DNA of 64,000 bases from Neocallimastix lanati (nom. inval.) (Eukaryota > Neocallimastigomycota > Neocallimastigomycetes > Neocallimastigales > Neocallimastigaceae), in contig JACVTC010000071.1 in the NCBI GenBank assembly GCA_016946835.1, positions 601,001 to 665,000 of the forward strand, read 5' to 3'. Every line of letters starts with the position of its first letter. Position 1 is the stretch's first letter. Made by a program: the position numbers and the translations under genes. The notes beneath the pieces are model-generated. The model ran no database searches and was not told the DNA's origin. It saw only the letters and a list, made by a program, of their open reading frames with translations. Positions 1-11,898 of the stretch are shown here, in pieces.

Positions 1-704
1 TTCACTATTTATTTAATTTTTAATTTTTATATATATAGATTTATTACTTTAAAAATGAAAATACTAACATAATAAACTAAATATAATAAATAATATATAT
101 AATAAAATTTATTATATGTATTATATGTGTAATTAATTAATTAATTAATTAATAAGTATTTTCCTATTTTCCATAATTAATATAAAATAAATAAAATTTA
201 AGTTTTAATAAATCTATTTTTTAATAAACCTTTTTTAGAAAATCACAAATTTCAATAGAAATAATATGATTTATGATTTATAATTAATGCTCTAGAAAAT
301 TTTCCATAGATTAATACAATTTGGATTAATATACTTGTTTTAAATTATTATTATTAATATTCTCATTTCTTTTAGAAAATTGTAAAAAAAAAAAAATAAT
401 AATAATGAAAAAATAACATATATAAATATTTATAATTTTTTATCAGAAAAAAAGTAAATAAATAAATCAATATATATTAAATAAATTATATTATATATAA
501 TTATAATTAAAAGATACTTTTTTTTATGCTTTTTTTTGCTTTTCATTTTATTATTATTATTATTATTTTTGCTTTTTGTTTTGTTGCTTTTGTTTTTCAT
601 TTTGATATTTTTGTTAAATCTTTAATATAATTTTTTCTCTATTTTTTTTTTTACTTTTTTTATAAAAAGAATAATAAAAAAAAAAAAAAAAGAAAAAGAA
701 AAAA
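1..704. other. AT-rich intergenic DNA upstream of first 7TM gene
   Basis: No coding frame is supported. The stretch is almost pure A/T with short TTAA runs, a T-rich block around 510-660, and an A-run directly before the ATG at 705. The T-rich then A-rich switch just ahead of the start resembles the leaders of the other genes here and probably contains the core promoter and 5' leader. No specific element can be named. Confidence 0.6.
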
Positions 705-1838
705 ATGCAAAAGCTTATAAATTTAGCTGAAGGAACTTTTAATGGTATTGTCTTTAACGATGGTACTTTCTTTTTTAATGAAAGTAATTCTCATAACATG
801 TATCCTGATATAAAATTTCAAACATCTGATGCACTACAATATGTAATTGATGCCTACTTAATTAATATGCATTTTCCATGGATATTTTTAATATTAATAT
901 TAAATGGAAAAAATTGGTATAGGCCAATTAATCTTGTTTTAATTGTTCATTGGTTTTTACGTTCTACAGGAGATCTACTAAGAAATACTATGCAATTAAG
1001 AACATTTGAACCCTATACCTATTGGCCTTTTTCACAGAAAAATTGGTATATAAGTAATGCTATTGCTCATATATTTTGGTTATCAGGTGAAATTGTAGGG
1101 GATTGGTATCCACTAATTAGAACAAAAGTAGTAACCAACAATTCTAAAAAAATTAAAATAATCTATTTTTTTTGCATTATATATAATTCAATAAAATTTT
1201 TTGGTATGTATACTTATTTCATGAATAATCCAATCAACTTAAAAAAACAAGTTAATAGCGATATCGTCTCCAATACAAAAAATGATATAGTTAAATATAA
1301 TATAGTATGGTGGTCGACCGTAGTAGTAATAAGTATCACCAGTATTTTATACGACATTAGTATTATATTAGTTTTAAAAAGTCATCTTTTTAACGAAATA
1401 AATGGGAATAATCTATATGAAAAGAATTCCTTTATGGATAAATTTAAGCAGATATCTGAATTTCGTATTATTTTTTCTATGACAGCAAACTTAATTTTTC
1501 TTCCTTTTGTAATTATTTTTGTTATTTTTCTTTTATATGGCTATAAATATAATAACGTCAGTAATATTAATTCAGATTCAGAAATAGAACTATTTCGTGA
1601 AACCGTTCTTAATTTCAATTATACTTTTATGTATATGGACCAAATTTTACTTAGAAGTTTTGTAAATGATGACCAAAAAACTACAAGTGCTTTTTTTAAC
1701 ATTTCAGTTAATAACATTGAAAATAATAAATATAAGAACTTAGATTCAACAAAAGATAGAGTTGTATACGATAATATAGCAATTAATAATTCAATGACTT
1801 CAACACCTTCTAATCATAAAGATATATTAGAGAAATAG
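705..1838 (+). CDS. Seven-helix membrane protein, family copy 1 (377 aa)
   Basis: I do not recognise a named family. The uninterrupted frame shares a core with the genes at 5846 and 15888. Hydrophobic segments lie near residues 48-68, 74-92, 114-136, 150-172, 200-225, 254-280 and 299-319. Conserved blocks include FPW before helix 1, RPINLVLI (helix 2), YWPFSQKNW (loop 2-3), AHIFWLSGEIVGDWYPLIRTK (21 residues split here as AHIFWLSGEI and VGDWYPLIRTK, helix 3), VWWST (helix 5), KFKQISEFRI (entry to helix 6) and MYMDQILLRSF (helix 7). Basic residues concentrate in loops 3-4 and 5-6 and after helix 7, which suggests N-terminus outside and C-terminus inside. The start is supported because all three paralogues begin MQ-x-x-I. 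The C-terminal tail (about 55 residues, Asn/Ser rich) is the shortest of the three. Receptor-like function is an inference from topology only; a transporter or scaffold is equally possible. Confidence 0.85.
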   Translation: MQKLINLAEGTFNGIVFNDGTFFFNESNSHNMYPDIKFQTSDALQYVIDAYLINMHFPWIFLILILNGKNWYRPINLVLIVHWFLRSTGDLLRNTMQLRTFEPYTYWPFSQKNWYISNAIAHIFWLSGEIVGDWYPLIRTKVVTNNSKKIKIIYFFCIIYNSIKFFGMYTYFMNNPINLKKQVNSDIVSNTKNDIVKYNIVWWSTVVVISITSILYDISIILVLKSHLFNEINGNNLYEKNSFMDKFKQISEFRIIFSMTANLIFLPFVIIFVIFLLYGYKYNNVSNINSDSEIELFRETVLNFNYTFMYMDQILLRSFVNDDQKTTSAFFNISVNNIENNKYKNLDSTKDRVVYDNIAINNSMTSTPSNHKDILEK

Positions 1839-2099
1839 ATATTTTTAATTTCAATTCACTAATATACAAAATTTAATTATAATTTTATCGAATATAATTA
1901 ACAGAAAGGTTTAAATAAATTTGAATATAAAAAATTAAAAAAATAAATATATACATATTTATATATAATACTACAAAAAAATGATAATAAGTCAAAAGTG
2001 TTATAATAATAATTAATAATTATAATATAAAAATAAATAATAAAATTAATTACTTTATATCAATATTAATACTATAAAAATTTATTTTCTAAATTACTA

Positions 2100-2600
2100 G
2101 ATAAAAATAGAGAATACTCAACAATCTTCTCAATTAATACCGATATTTCATCTAATTATAATGATGCATATAGAGAGAATTGGATTAATCAGAAACAAGC
2201 AATCAATAAGGAATTAGATAATTTATATAAAAATAAAGTTATGATATTTGTTGATAAACACTAGAAAATAACATTACATCGAAATGAATGCTTAAAATTA
2301 AAAAAGATTCAAATAACAAAATCATTAAATATACAATAGACAAAGAAGTATATATAACAATTCTCAAAGGAGATATAGATTATAGTAGATGATATTGGCT
2401 TAAAATAATCAATTCAAAAATTAGAATTCTACAATATCTTCATTCCTAATTAAAATTGAATTTAATTAATACAAATCTGAAGAAAAATTGGCCAACATTT
2501 TAACTAAAAACGTAAACTGACCAAAACTGACAAATTTTACCAACTTAATATTTGATAATAAATATAAGTTTGGAGGGAAGTGAAAGAATAAAGTTTTTAT
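2100..2600 (+). mobile_element. Ty1/copia polyprotein relic (RT start fused to RNase H end)
   Basis: Translation from 2100 gives a copia-type reverse transcriptase entry block (AINKELDNLYKNKVMIFVDK, near 2190-2260), then stops, then remnants of the following TIKRDSNNKI-like segment. At about 2466 the frame resumes as the typical end of the RNase H/C-terminal region (KSEEKLANILTKN, then TNFTNLIFDNKYKFGGK). The run GGAGGGAAG at 2572-2580 followed by TG looks like a polypurine tract at the start of a 3' LTR. Almost all of RT is missing, so this is an internally deleted dead copy between two 7TM paralogues. No LTR pair could be delimited by eye. Confidence 0.75.
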
Positions 2601-3392
2601 AATAAAATTAAATTATCAATAAAAAAAATTTATATTACTAATATTTTAATTCGTAATTTAACGCCCCACATTTTTAATTTTTTTTTTTTTTAAATAATTA
2701 TAAATAAATAAATAAATAAATAAAACTTGAGATAATATGAATGAGTTAATTTTTTTTTATTTATTTATTTATTTATTTAAACATCAACAAAATTTTCTCA
2801 AAAACACTTAATTTATAATTTTTAAAAAAAAATAATAAAAAAAATTAAATAAAATTAAATAAATAAATAATAAAAAATTAAATTAATATAAATAAATAAT
2901 AAAAAATTAAATAATAAAAAAAATAAATTAAATAAATAAATAAATAAATTTTAAAAAATTACATATATTTTATTGTTAATTATTAAAAAAGTACGCCACA
3001 TTTCAAATAAATATTTAATTCATAATATTAATTCATAAATAATATTTAATTTTGATGATAAATTTTATTATTTTTTGTTAAAATAATAATATTTAATAAT
3101 ACTTAATTTTTAAAGATATATTTTAATATTTTTTGTTGAAATAATAATAAAAGATTTTATAATATTTAATTCTAAAGATAAATTATATTTATATTTTTTA
3201 TTTATAATAATTTATTTTTTTGATTTATTTGTTTCACTTTTTCAATTTTTAGATTTTTTTTTCCATTTTTTAATGGTTAACAATAAAATATATGTAATTT
3301 TTTATAATTTATTATTAATTTAATTAAAATTTTTATTATTTATTTTATTTATTGTTTATTTAATTCATTTGATTCTTAATATCTTAAAAAAA

Positions 3393-3423
<31 letters not shown>

Positions 3424-4580
3424 TTATTTATTTATTTACAATTAATTTAATAAAGATATTGAAAATGTGGTGCTTTAAATTAAGAATTAAATTTTTATTT
3501 ATAAACTACATTCCGAAATTCAACACATTCATTAAAACTTTTAATTTTTATATTAATAGAATGTATTTTTTTTTAAGAATATTTTATTTTTGAGAATATT
3601 TAAAATAAAAAAAGAACATTTAAAAATTAAAAAAGTTTATATCTTAAAAATATAAAAAAAAATTTTTTTAAATATATTCTAAAGATATAAACCTTTTTAA
3701 TTTTTTAATATTTTTTTTTTAAATACTTTATATAAATTTCATGAGTATTTTATTTTTTTTTTTTTAAATATATATATAATGAAAATTTCAATAATATTAT
3801 ATTTTTTTAAATAATATTTTTTTTACTTTTTTTAAAATAAAAAAAAAAAAAAAAAAAAAAAAAATTTAACCTTAATTTGACATGATTTATTAAAATTATT
3901 TATTTATTAATTTATATAATAATTAATTTATAATATTAAAATTGTGAAATGCCTCATTTAACGGAATGCAACTTTGTGAAATGAAACGATTCGGTTTTGT
4001 AATAATATATTCATTAAAAAAAAATAATAACAATAACAAAGGTTAACAATCTGAATTTAAATAATTTTTATTTCCTTATGAATTAAAGAGCAAAAAAGTA
4101 ATTTAATATAAGATTTTTTGAAAAAAAAAAAAAAAAAAAATTAATTATCTATTTAGTAATTAATATTAAAAATTCTTTATTTTATTTTATTTTTATTAAT
4201 ACTTTACTCTTTTATACTACTTCACTTTTATTATATTTTATTTCATTTCAAACTTTATTTAATCTCTTCATATATATAAATCCATTTAAATATATTTCAA
4301 TTTATATATATATAAAACTAAAAAAAAAAAAAAAAAACTTTAATGACAATTTTAAAAATACAATTGTTCTATAATAATTATATCTGTATATAATAATATT
4401 AAAAATAAAGTATCTATTATCAATTTATATAATAAGATTATTTATTTATTTATTCATTTATTTAAGCATTTATTTATTCGTTTATTTATGTTGTTATTTA
4501 TTTATTTATTTATGTTGTTATTTATTTATTTATTTATGTTGTTATTTATTTATTTATGAATATGTGTATTTATTTATTTT

Positions 4581-4634
<54 letters not shown>

Positions 4635-5845
4635 AAGATAAAGAAAAAATTATTTCCCTTTATTAATAAATTAATTATTCATTTTTATAAATAAGTAAAT
4701 TTAATATTTTCTTTAAAAAAATTTTCCCATTTTAATATATTAATAATGAAAATTTCTCTTAATGTATACAAAGAAAATTAATTTTAATAGATTAAAAAAG
4801 AATTAATCTCTAAATTAAATATTCAAAAATGATAAATTATTTTCCATAATATTTATATTATTCTCTATTATAGAAAATTAATAATAAATATATATAAAAA
4901 AAAAAAACTTAAACCCAAAAAAGACATTTATGAAGGAAAGAAAATTAATTACGAAAAGTGAAAATGGATTTTTTTTTTCGATAACTAAAAAAAAAATCCA
5001 TTTTTGAAAAATTAAAATAAATTTTACTATATTAATTATTCAAAAACTAAAAAAAAATTTTTTATTATTATTTTAAAATATACTCTATATATAACAAAAA
5101 TTTGAACTGTATAAATTGTTACAAATTAAATAATAATATCAACATTATAAATTAAATAATAATATCAATATTATAAATTAAATAATAGTATCAATAATAA
5201 TATAACTAAAAAAAAAATAAAAAGGAAAAGGAAAAATAAAAAGGATAAATTATAGTAAAACAGAATAAAAAAAATATATTAAACGGATGATAAATAATAT
5301 AATTACATTAGTTTTTTTCTTATTTAATTAATGCAATTTAATCAAATAGTATTTATTAAAAAGTAAATCATTTCCGAATTAATTAAAATATCAAAGAACT
5401 TTAATTAATTTATAAATTTAAATTAAATAATAATAATAATACCAAAATTAAAAAAAAAAAAAAAAAAATAAATAAAAAAAAAAATAAAAAATAAAAAATA
5501 AAAAAAAAAAAAAAAAGAAAATAGAAAAAAGAAAACTAAAATTATATAAAATGAAAGTTTCTTTCCTTTTTTTAATTTTTTTCTTTTTTTTTTTTTTTAA
5601 ATAAAAAGATATTTAAATTATAAATAGAATAAATTAAAATAAAAAATAAAATAATATTTATATAAATTATATTTAATTATAATTTATATAATATTAATAT
5701 ATAAATATTTATTATCATAAATATTTATTAGAATATATATATGTAATAAAAAATAAAATAAAATAAAATATAATTATAAAAAGTATATGTATATAATTAA
5801 ACATATATATATTATAAAATAATATAATATATAATATAAAAAAAA
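2601..5845. other. AT-rich intergenic spacer with simple repeats
   Basis: No gene is supported over 3.2 kb. It holds TAAA/TTTA runs (2700-2780, 4440-4580), several long A-tracts (one of 51 A at 4582-4632), an isolated member of the CTTTACTC minisatellite family (4179-4240), and a 26-bp unit repeated about three times (5124-5200). A slightly GC-richer patch at 3945-4005 contains two GTGAAATG words but no convincing reading frame. Confidence 0.6.
4179..4240 (+). repeat. Single unit of dispersed CTTTACTC minisatellite
   Basis: The core TTAATACTTTACTCTTTT followed by ACTACTTCACT and flanking TTTTATTTTA is the same unit that forms arrays at 20.4 kb and 35.8-36.9 kb. Here it occurs once, in the same orientation as those arrays. 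Confidence 0.7.
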
Positions 5846-7189
5846 ATGCAAGATATTATAAAGTATGGTTTAAATCGTTCACCATATAATGTATCTATTG
5901 AACACATAGATGGCTGGCAAAATATAATAAACTCCTTTATAAAGAGTTCATATTTTCCTTGGGTATGTCTAATATTAATTATAAATGGAAGAAACTGGAA
6001 AAAACCAATTAATTTAATTTTAATTGGAAATTGGTTTTTCAGAGCCATTGGAGATATATTAAAAGCAACAATGGAGTTAAGATCTCATGATCCTAATACT
6101 TTTTGGCCATTTTCACATAAAAATTGGTATATTGGTTTTGTATTAGCCCATGTTTTTTGGTTTCTTGGAGAAATAATTGGAGACTGGTACCCTTTATTAA
6201 GAACAAAAATAGTTACAAATAATAAAAAGAAAATGATATGGGTATATATTACTTGTATTTTTTATAATTTTGTAAAAGTTCTTGCCATGTTTTGTGGATT
6301 AATAAATTATCCTATAGATTTAAAAATTACTGATGAAAAAGCAGTAACAACAGAAGATTTAATTCAGTATAACATTGCATGGTGGTCAACTATAGCTTTA
6401 ATGCAACTTGCAAGTTGTTTATACGATTTTTCAATTATTAATGCATTACATTCATATCTCTCAGATACAATAAAGGATTTTAAGGCCAAAGGAACCAATA
6501 TATTTTTGGAAAAATTTAAACAAATATCAGAATTTCGTATCATTTTTTCAATGTTAGCCTCAATCATTTTCTTTCCTATTGTTACTATTTTTGTTGTCTT
6601 TCTTATTATAGATTACAGAGATGAAAATTCTAGATATCATCAAAAATCAGATGCAGAAATTGAACAGATGAGAATTGCAGTTCTAAATTTCAATTATGCA
6701 TTAATGTATATGGATCAAGTATTGCTACGATATTTCATAGAACGTTCCAATGGAAAATCCATAGTTAGTTCAAAAAAATTGACTTATTCGGATTCACATT
6801 TTAATAGTTCCCAAGAAAGTAAGAAAATTTATGACAAAAAACATGATTCATTAAAAGAAATAACATCTCAACAAAATACTATAGATAATGGTGAAACTAA
6901 TTATTATCAACAAAATAACATTAATTATAAATTATATTCCATTAAAAACCCTTCCTTTTCTAATGCTCGAAATAGTTTATACAATGATTTTACTCAAAAT
7001 AATATTCATGATGATAAAACAATAATATATAATACTAATATGTTTTATGAAATTAATAATTATGATCAAAATGATAATTATTTTCAGATATCAAATAAAA
7101 ATAAAAACTTAATTAACTACCCCATAAAATCCACCTATTACTTAAATAATTTAAGATGTTCAATAGAAAAAAACTCAACTGAAATATAA
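5846..7189 (+). CDS. Seven-helix membrane protein, family copy 2 (447 aa)
   Basis: Paralogue of the genes at 705 and 15888; no named family recognised. N-terminus MQDII, then a short presumably external segment. Hydrophobic helices lie near residues 28-48, 54-72, 94-115, 130-152, 176-202, 230-255 and 275-297. Family signatures present: YFPWVCLIL, KKPINLILI, FWPFSHKNW, LGEIIGDWYPLLRTK at the end of helix 3, IAWWST, KFKQISEFRI and MYMDQVLLRYF. Loops after helices 3 and 5 carry Lys/Arg clusters (TNNKKKM; KDFKAKG...EKFK) and the loop between helices 4 and 5 is acidic, consistent with an N-out/C-in seven-pass protein. The tail of about 150 residues is Asn/Ser/Tyr rich, low complexity, and shares no obvious similarity with the tails of the other copies. 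A single open frame with no intron needed. Function unknown; a surface receptor is plausible but unproven. Confidence 0.87.
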   Translation: MQDIIKYGLNRSPYNVSIEHIDGWQNIINSFIKSSYFPWVCLILIINGRNWKKPINLILIGNWFFRAIGDILKATMELRSHDPNTFWPFSHKNWYIGFVLAHVFWFLGEIIGDWYPLLRTKIVTNNKKKMIWVYITCIFYNFVKVLAMFCGLINYPIDLKITDEKAVTTEDLIQYNIAWWSTIALMQLASCLYDFSIINALHSYLSDTIKDFKAKGTNIFLEKFKQISEFRIIFSMLASIIFFPIVTIFVVFLIIDYRDENSRYHQKSDAEIEQMRIAVLNFNYALMYMDQVLLRYFIERSNGKSIVSSKKLTYSDSHFNSSQESKKIYDKKHDSLKEITSQQNTIDNGETNYYQQNNINYKLYSIKNPSFSNARNSLYNDFTQNNIHDDKTIIYNTNMFYEINNYDQNDNYFQISNKNKNLINYPIKSTYYLNNLRCSIEKNSTEI

Positions 7190-8277
7190 AATTAAAAAAA
7201 AATAAATATATAAATAAAAATAAAAATAAAAAAAAAAAAAAAATTAAAATTAAAATATAAATAAGAAAAAAAATCTTGATATTATTATTATTATTATTAT
7301 TTTCTTAATAATATTTAAATAATATTAATCAATATATATCCCCGAATGTTTAAATATTGTATGTGAATCAATAAATTATATATTTTAAATTTCTTTTTAA
7401 AATATTTTATATATATATATATTTTCTTTTTTTTTTTTTTTTAAAAAAAAAATTTTTTATTAAAATATTAATTTTAACTAAAAGTTTAAAAATTTTTATT
7501 TGCAATTTTTAATAATTTTTTAAAAAAAAAAAAAAAAAAAAAATCGTTAATACACTAAAATTGAAATATATAAAATAAAATAAATTGAAGATATATAAAT
7601 GTAATTTTCTAATAACAATTATATACGATAATTTTTAATCCTTAGTATTATATGTTATATTGTTTATATTATTAAATTTAAATTTTATATATAATTTAAC
7701 TCTTTTAAAATATTTTAAGTAAAAATTAGAAAAAAAAAAATAATTAAATAATAAATAATAATATAACAAAAAAAAATAAATAAATAATAAATAATAATAT
7801 GACAAAAAAAAAAAAAAATTAACATAAAAGTTCATATTTAAAAAAAAAAAGTGGGATAATTTTTAAATTAAATATAAATATATATGTAGTAAAAAATATT
7901 AAATTTGTATATAAAAATAAAGAAATAATTAATCAATAAAAATATAAAATTAATAACTTGAATTATATAAAAATTTAAATAAATAATAAAAATTTAATTA
8001 AATAATAAAAATTAAATAAATAATAGTAATTAAATAAATATATCAATGAAAAAAAGAAAAAAGAAAAAAGATATAAATTAAAGTTTATTAAAAAAGATAT
8101 AAATTAAAGTTTATTAAAAAAATATAAATTAAAGTTTATTAAAAAAGATATAAATTAAAGTTTATTAAAAAAAAAATAGAATTTTTATTTTTTAATTTTT
8201 ATTATTTATATTTTATTTTATTTATTTATTTATTTAAAAGAATATTAAATTAGAATTAGAATTAATATTTAATTTTT
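7190..8277. other. AT-rich spacer
   Basis: No coding signal. Contains A-tracts, TATA runs and a 26-bp tandem repeat near its right end (listed separately). A minus-strand frame at 7635-7835 is Phe/Tyr-rich translation of A-rich DNA and is not taken as a gene. Confidence 0.6.
8064..8170. repeat. 26-bp tandem repeat, about 4 copies
   Basis: The unit AAAAAAGATATAAATTAAAG plus TTTATT recurs four times with only a small change in the third copy. It lies just left of the GC-richer island at 8278. Confidence 0.85.
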
Positions 8278-8425
8278 TTTAGACTTTCCCTTGTAAATGA
8301 TCATATTATACCAGCCACAACAGACTACTAATATCAGACAAACTTTATAGAGGGTGTGTATCAGGATATCTACATAAAGTGCTCCCATGTCAGTCAGAAC
8401 CACAAGATTTGGATATGATTATGAT
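8278..8425. other. GC-richer island, possible decayed coding fragment
   Basis: About 140 bases stand out sharply from the AT-only surroundings. The plus strand, third frame, can be read for about 30 codons (for example DKLYRGCVSGYLHK then VLPCQSEPQDLDM) but there is no start, no stop context and no recognised family. It does not match a tRNA, 5S rRNA or spliceosomal RNA that I know. A remnant of a gene or transposon is the simplest reading. Confidence 0.35.
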
Positions 8426-9663
8426 ATATAAAATTTAAAGTTTTTTTTTTATTTTAAATATATATATTTAAAGAGAAAATAATTGTATGACAATTAAAAA
8501 AACTTTTTTTCTTTAAAAAAAAAAAAAATAAAAAAAAAACATAAATATTTAAACGATTGCATAATATTAATTTATTATGAATCTTTAACATTTCTTTAAT
8601 TATTTATTATCAATTTTTTATATTTTATTTATTATTTAATATATTTTAAAAAAGTTAATGGAAAATTGGAAAGAAAATTCATTTTATTTATATTATATTA
8701 CATATATGGCTAAAAGCAACATATTATGATTTAATTAAAAAAAAAATTTAAAGAACTAACATATTTTAAAATAAAATAAAATAATAGATATAATATTTTT
8801 TGTATAATATTAATTAAATAGTACAACCTATATTATTTTATCATAGTTTAATCTTTTTTATATAATTATAATTACCTGCACTATTTGTACTAAAGATATT
8901 CAACAATAAATTATGTTTTGCTTTATTTTACTTTCATCTTTTTATTTTTTAAATTTAAGATATCTTTATATACATTTATTACTATTAATTAAAAGATAAA
9001 GATTTAATTTTATTTTTTTTTTTATCTTACTTTTTTTTTGTAAATTTAATTAAAAAGAAAAGAAAAGAAAAAAGAATTAAAAATTTAATAAATAAAGTTA
9101 ATTATAATAGAAATAGTTGAAAGATTATTTTAAATTTATAAATTAAATATTATAATATTTTAAAAAAAAAAAAAAAAAAAATTTGAACTTGTGTAACTTT
9201 GATATTCAAATTAAATATAAATATATATATATATATTTAATTTATAAAATTTCTCCCTGAAAAATACATATATTAAAAAATAAAAAAAAAAAAGTAAAAA
9301 ATATTTAACATGATATTCAATATATATATTTTACATCAATAACAGTTTTTTTTTTTTTTTTTTAAACTTTTATATATATCCATATATACATATATGACAC
9401 TCTTCTTTTACACAATACCATATATATATTTATATATACTGAGTACAACCTAGAGTTGTATCAACAACAGTCAAAAAATAGTTAAATTTTTAATATTTAA
9501 CTTTATTTTTAAAAAAAAAAAAATTGTATAATAAAATTTAATACCATATATTATATATATCCAAACTGTTACTTAAATAATCAAAATATTTAAAATAAAA
9601 TATATTAATATGTATTGAAGTACATATGAAAAAAAAAATAACTTTAATTTGAAATATTTAATA

Positions 9664-9707
<44 letters not shown>

Positions 9708-10134
9708 TATTGTGGTTCTTTTTTAAATACTCATTAAAGAATGTTTAAAAATATTAATATTTATATTTAAGTTTAAATTATAAAAATATATATATCTATT
9801 ATTAGTATATTGATACAAAAATTTATATTATATTATTTAATAAATTTTTGTATATATTGGTGAAAATCAGTTTTTCCCCGGTGAGTGGTATATTGTTCTT
9901 TGATGGGATATTTTATCTATCATTAGTAATATTTTAAGGGAAGAAATTTCGATAAAGAATAATTAAAATTCCTTTTATTTATATTTAAATTTTATTTATT
10001 ATTATTTTAAAATTATATAAAAAAAATGTTATTAAACTCCAGAAATATATATTTAAAATTCATAAATATATTTTAGAAAACAACCTTTCTTAGAGAGAAT
10101 TATTATTATCAATTTATAATATAAGAATTTATAA

Positions 10135-10224
10135 AAAAAAGAATTTTATAACTTTTATTTATTTTTATAAGAATTAAATATAATTTTTAATTAAAAATAA
10201 ATAAAAGTTATAAAATTCTTTTTT
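10135..10224. repeat. 33-bp perfect inverted repeat with 24-nt loop
   Basis: The left arm 10135-10167 and right arm 10192-10224 are exact reverse complements over 33 bases, separated by 24 bases. Arms contain GAATTTTATAACTTTTATTT on the left and its complement on the right. It could be a fold-back (MITE-like) element or a hairpin-forming transcript. No flanking target duplication is clear. Confidence 0.85.
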
Positions 10225-10755
10225 ATATTAAGTTAGACTCATATCAAATTTAAACTTTAGAATTATTTTTTAAATAATATTTATTATTTATAAAATAATT
10301 ATATATATTGTATATCATAAAAAAAAAATTACAAAATTTTGTTATAAAATTTTTTGTATAAATTAATTATAATAATAATAATAAAAGTAGCTAATATTTA
10401 AAAAATACTCGTAATTCTTTTATTTTTAAATTATGACTGTTTTTTTTTTTTTTTTTTAGTTTTTTATTTTTGTACTAATATATACAATATTGAAAAATAA
10501 TTTATTGACAATATAATTATTTTTATTTTATTTTTTATATAGCTTTTTTTAAATTACATTTATTTTTTTCTTTTATTTCATTTCTTTTAAATTACATTTA
10601 TTTTTTTTTTTCTTTTATCTCATTTCAAATGATTTTAAACTATATTAACAAAAAGTAGTAGTTGTCGTAGTAATAAATATAATAATTATAAATAGTAGTA
10701 GCTATAATACTAGGTATTATAATTATAATAAGTATAATAATAAATAAAAGTTATG

Positions 10756-10785
10756 ATTTCCTCTATTTTATGAAATAGAGGAAAT
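10756..10785. repeat. 13-bp perfect hairpin with TATG loop
   Basis: ATTTCCTCTATTT (10756-10768) and AAATAGAGGAAAT (10773-10785) are perfect complements around a 4-nt loop. The stem holds G/C pairs, rare in this spacer, so a chance AT palindrome is less likely. Confidence 0.8.
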
Positions 10786-11019
10786 TCACTGTTTTTATGT
10801 TAAAAATTTTATACTATATATGGAGTATAAAAAATTGAAGGAATATATTAATGTTGATATAAAACAAATACGTAATTTAGTGTATTAATACATTATTCTC
10901 AATATTAAATTCATACATTTTTCTATAATATTAATTATTTTTTATAATATACATTAATGTAATTGTACTATAATTAATGTAATACAATTATAATGTAATT
11001 AGTAATTTTATGTTATTCA

Positions 11020-11345
11020 TAATTCAATCACCTTAGAGAGTGTCTACTTTCCCAAATTCAGATTTTGTGGGGCTTGCGGAATTCCTTATCAATATTATAC
11101 CTATTGTGATTAGTGATTTTTGCACTATGATCAATTTGTATTGCCAATAGACCTACCGTTATCAAGAGCGTCGATGTCGACACGACAAGGCAAAGAAGAA
11201 ATTCTGACACGTATTTGAATGATAATTTTTACCCACATGGAGTTATCATCAATGAATGGGAGGAGTAAGAGGTCATTTCATCCTCAAAACTTATAATGTA
11301 GTTTTTTAATATTAATGTAAAAAAATTCATGTATTTTATTTTTAT
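11020..11345 (+). mobile_element. 5'-truncated LINE 3' fragment
   Basis: On the plus strand this matches the last roughly 85 codons and the first part of the 3' UTR of the LINE at 47563-52503. Matching words include TTTTGTGGGGCTTGCGGAAT, AAGAGCGTCGATGTCG and GGCAAAGAAGAAATTCTGA. The frame is broken by indels and a premature TAA where the intact copy reads EEWEELEAF-like sequence. An old, dead 5'-truncated insertion of the same or a sister family, opposite in orientation to the other LINE copies here. Confidence 0.88.
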
Positions 11346-11850
11346 GCATTTTATATATATATATATTGCTTAGAAACAATAAATATTATAGTAATAATGT
11401 GAATGTAATCTAAAATAAGCTTACCGCAAAAGGTTCTTGTATTGATATTTTGAGAATTAAAAGAGAGCCGTAGTTATCAGTTTATTATTAGAAATAAATA
11501 AAAGTGTTTAAATAAAAATAATTAAAATTTTTAAAATTTAAACCCATATTTATATGTATATCATGATATATTTTTTAATTAATATAAAATAAATTTTCTA
11601 TTTGAATAATAATAATAATTTATAATAGTAGTTTTAGTAACAAATCCAATATCATTAATTCCTACAAAGGTACCATAAATAAAAACATTCTAATATATAT
11701 ATTTGAATTATCTTAATATGACAATTCAAATATATGTTAATTATTCTTTACTTAATTATCTTTTTTTTTCTTAATTATTTATAATATATCAATATATTTG
11801 TTGCTTTAATGAAAAAATTATAATACGAAAAAAGAAATAATTAAAAATTA

Positions 11851-11898
<48 letters not shown>

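Larger units (their letters stand above)
8426..11019. other. AT-rich spacer with two inverted repeats
   Basis: No gene seen. Two notable inverted repeats (10135-10224 and 10756-10785) are listed separately. A slightly GC-richer patch at 9860-9945 and a short palindromic patch around 9440-9470 (ACAAC...GTTGT) have no readable frame. Confidence 0.55.

Noticed and set aside
8278-8425. 5S rRNA or spliceosomal RNA gene
   Set aside because: No match to the conserved cores I know of 5S, U1, U2, U4, U5 or U6.
9430-9475. tRNA-like or LTR-like patch around ACAACCTAGAGTTGT
   Set aside because: Only a short palindrome; no cloverleaf, A/B boxes or coding context.
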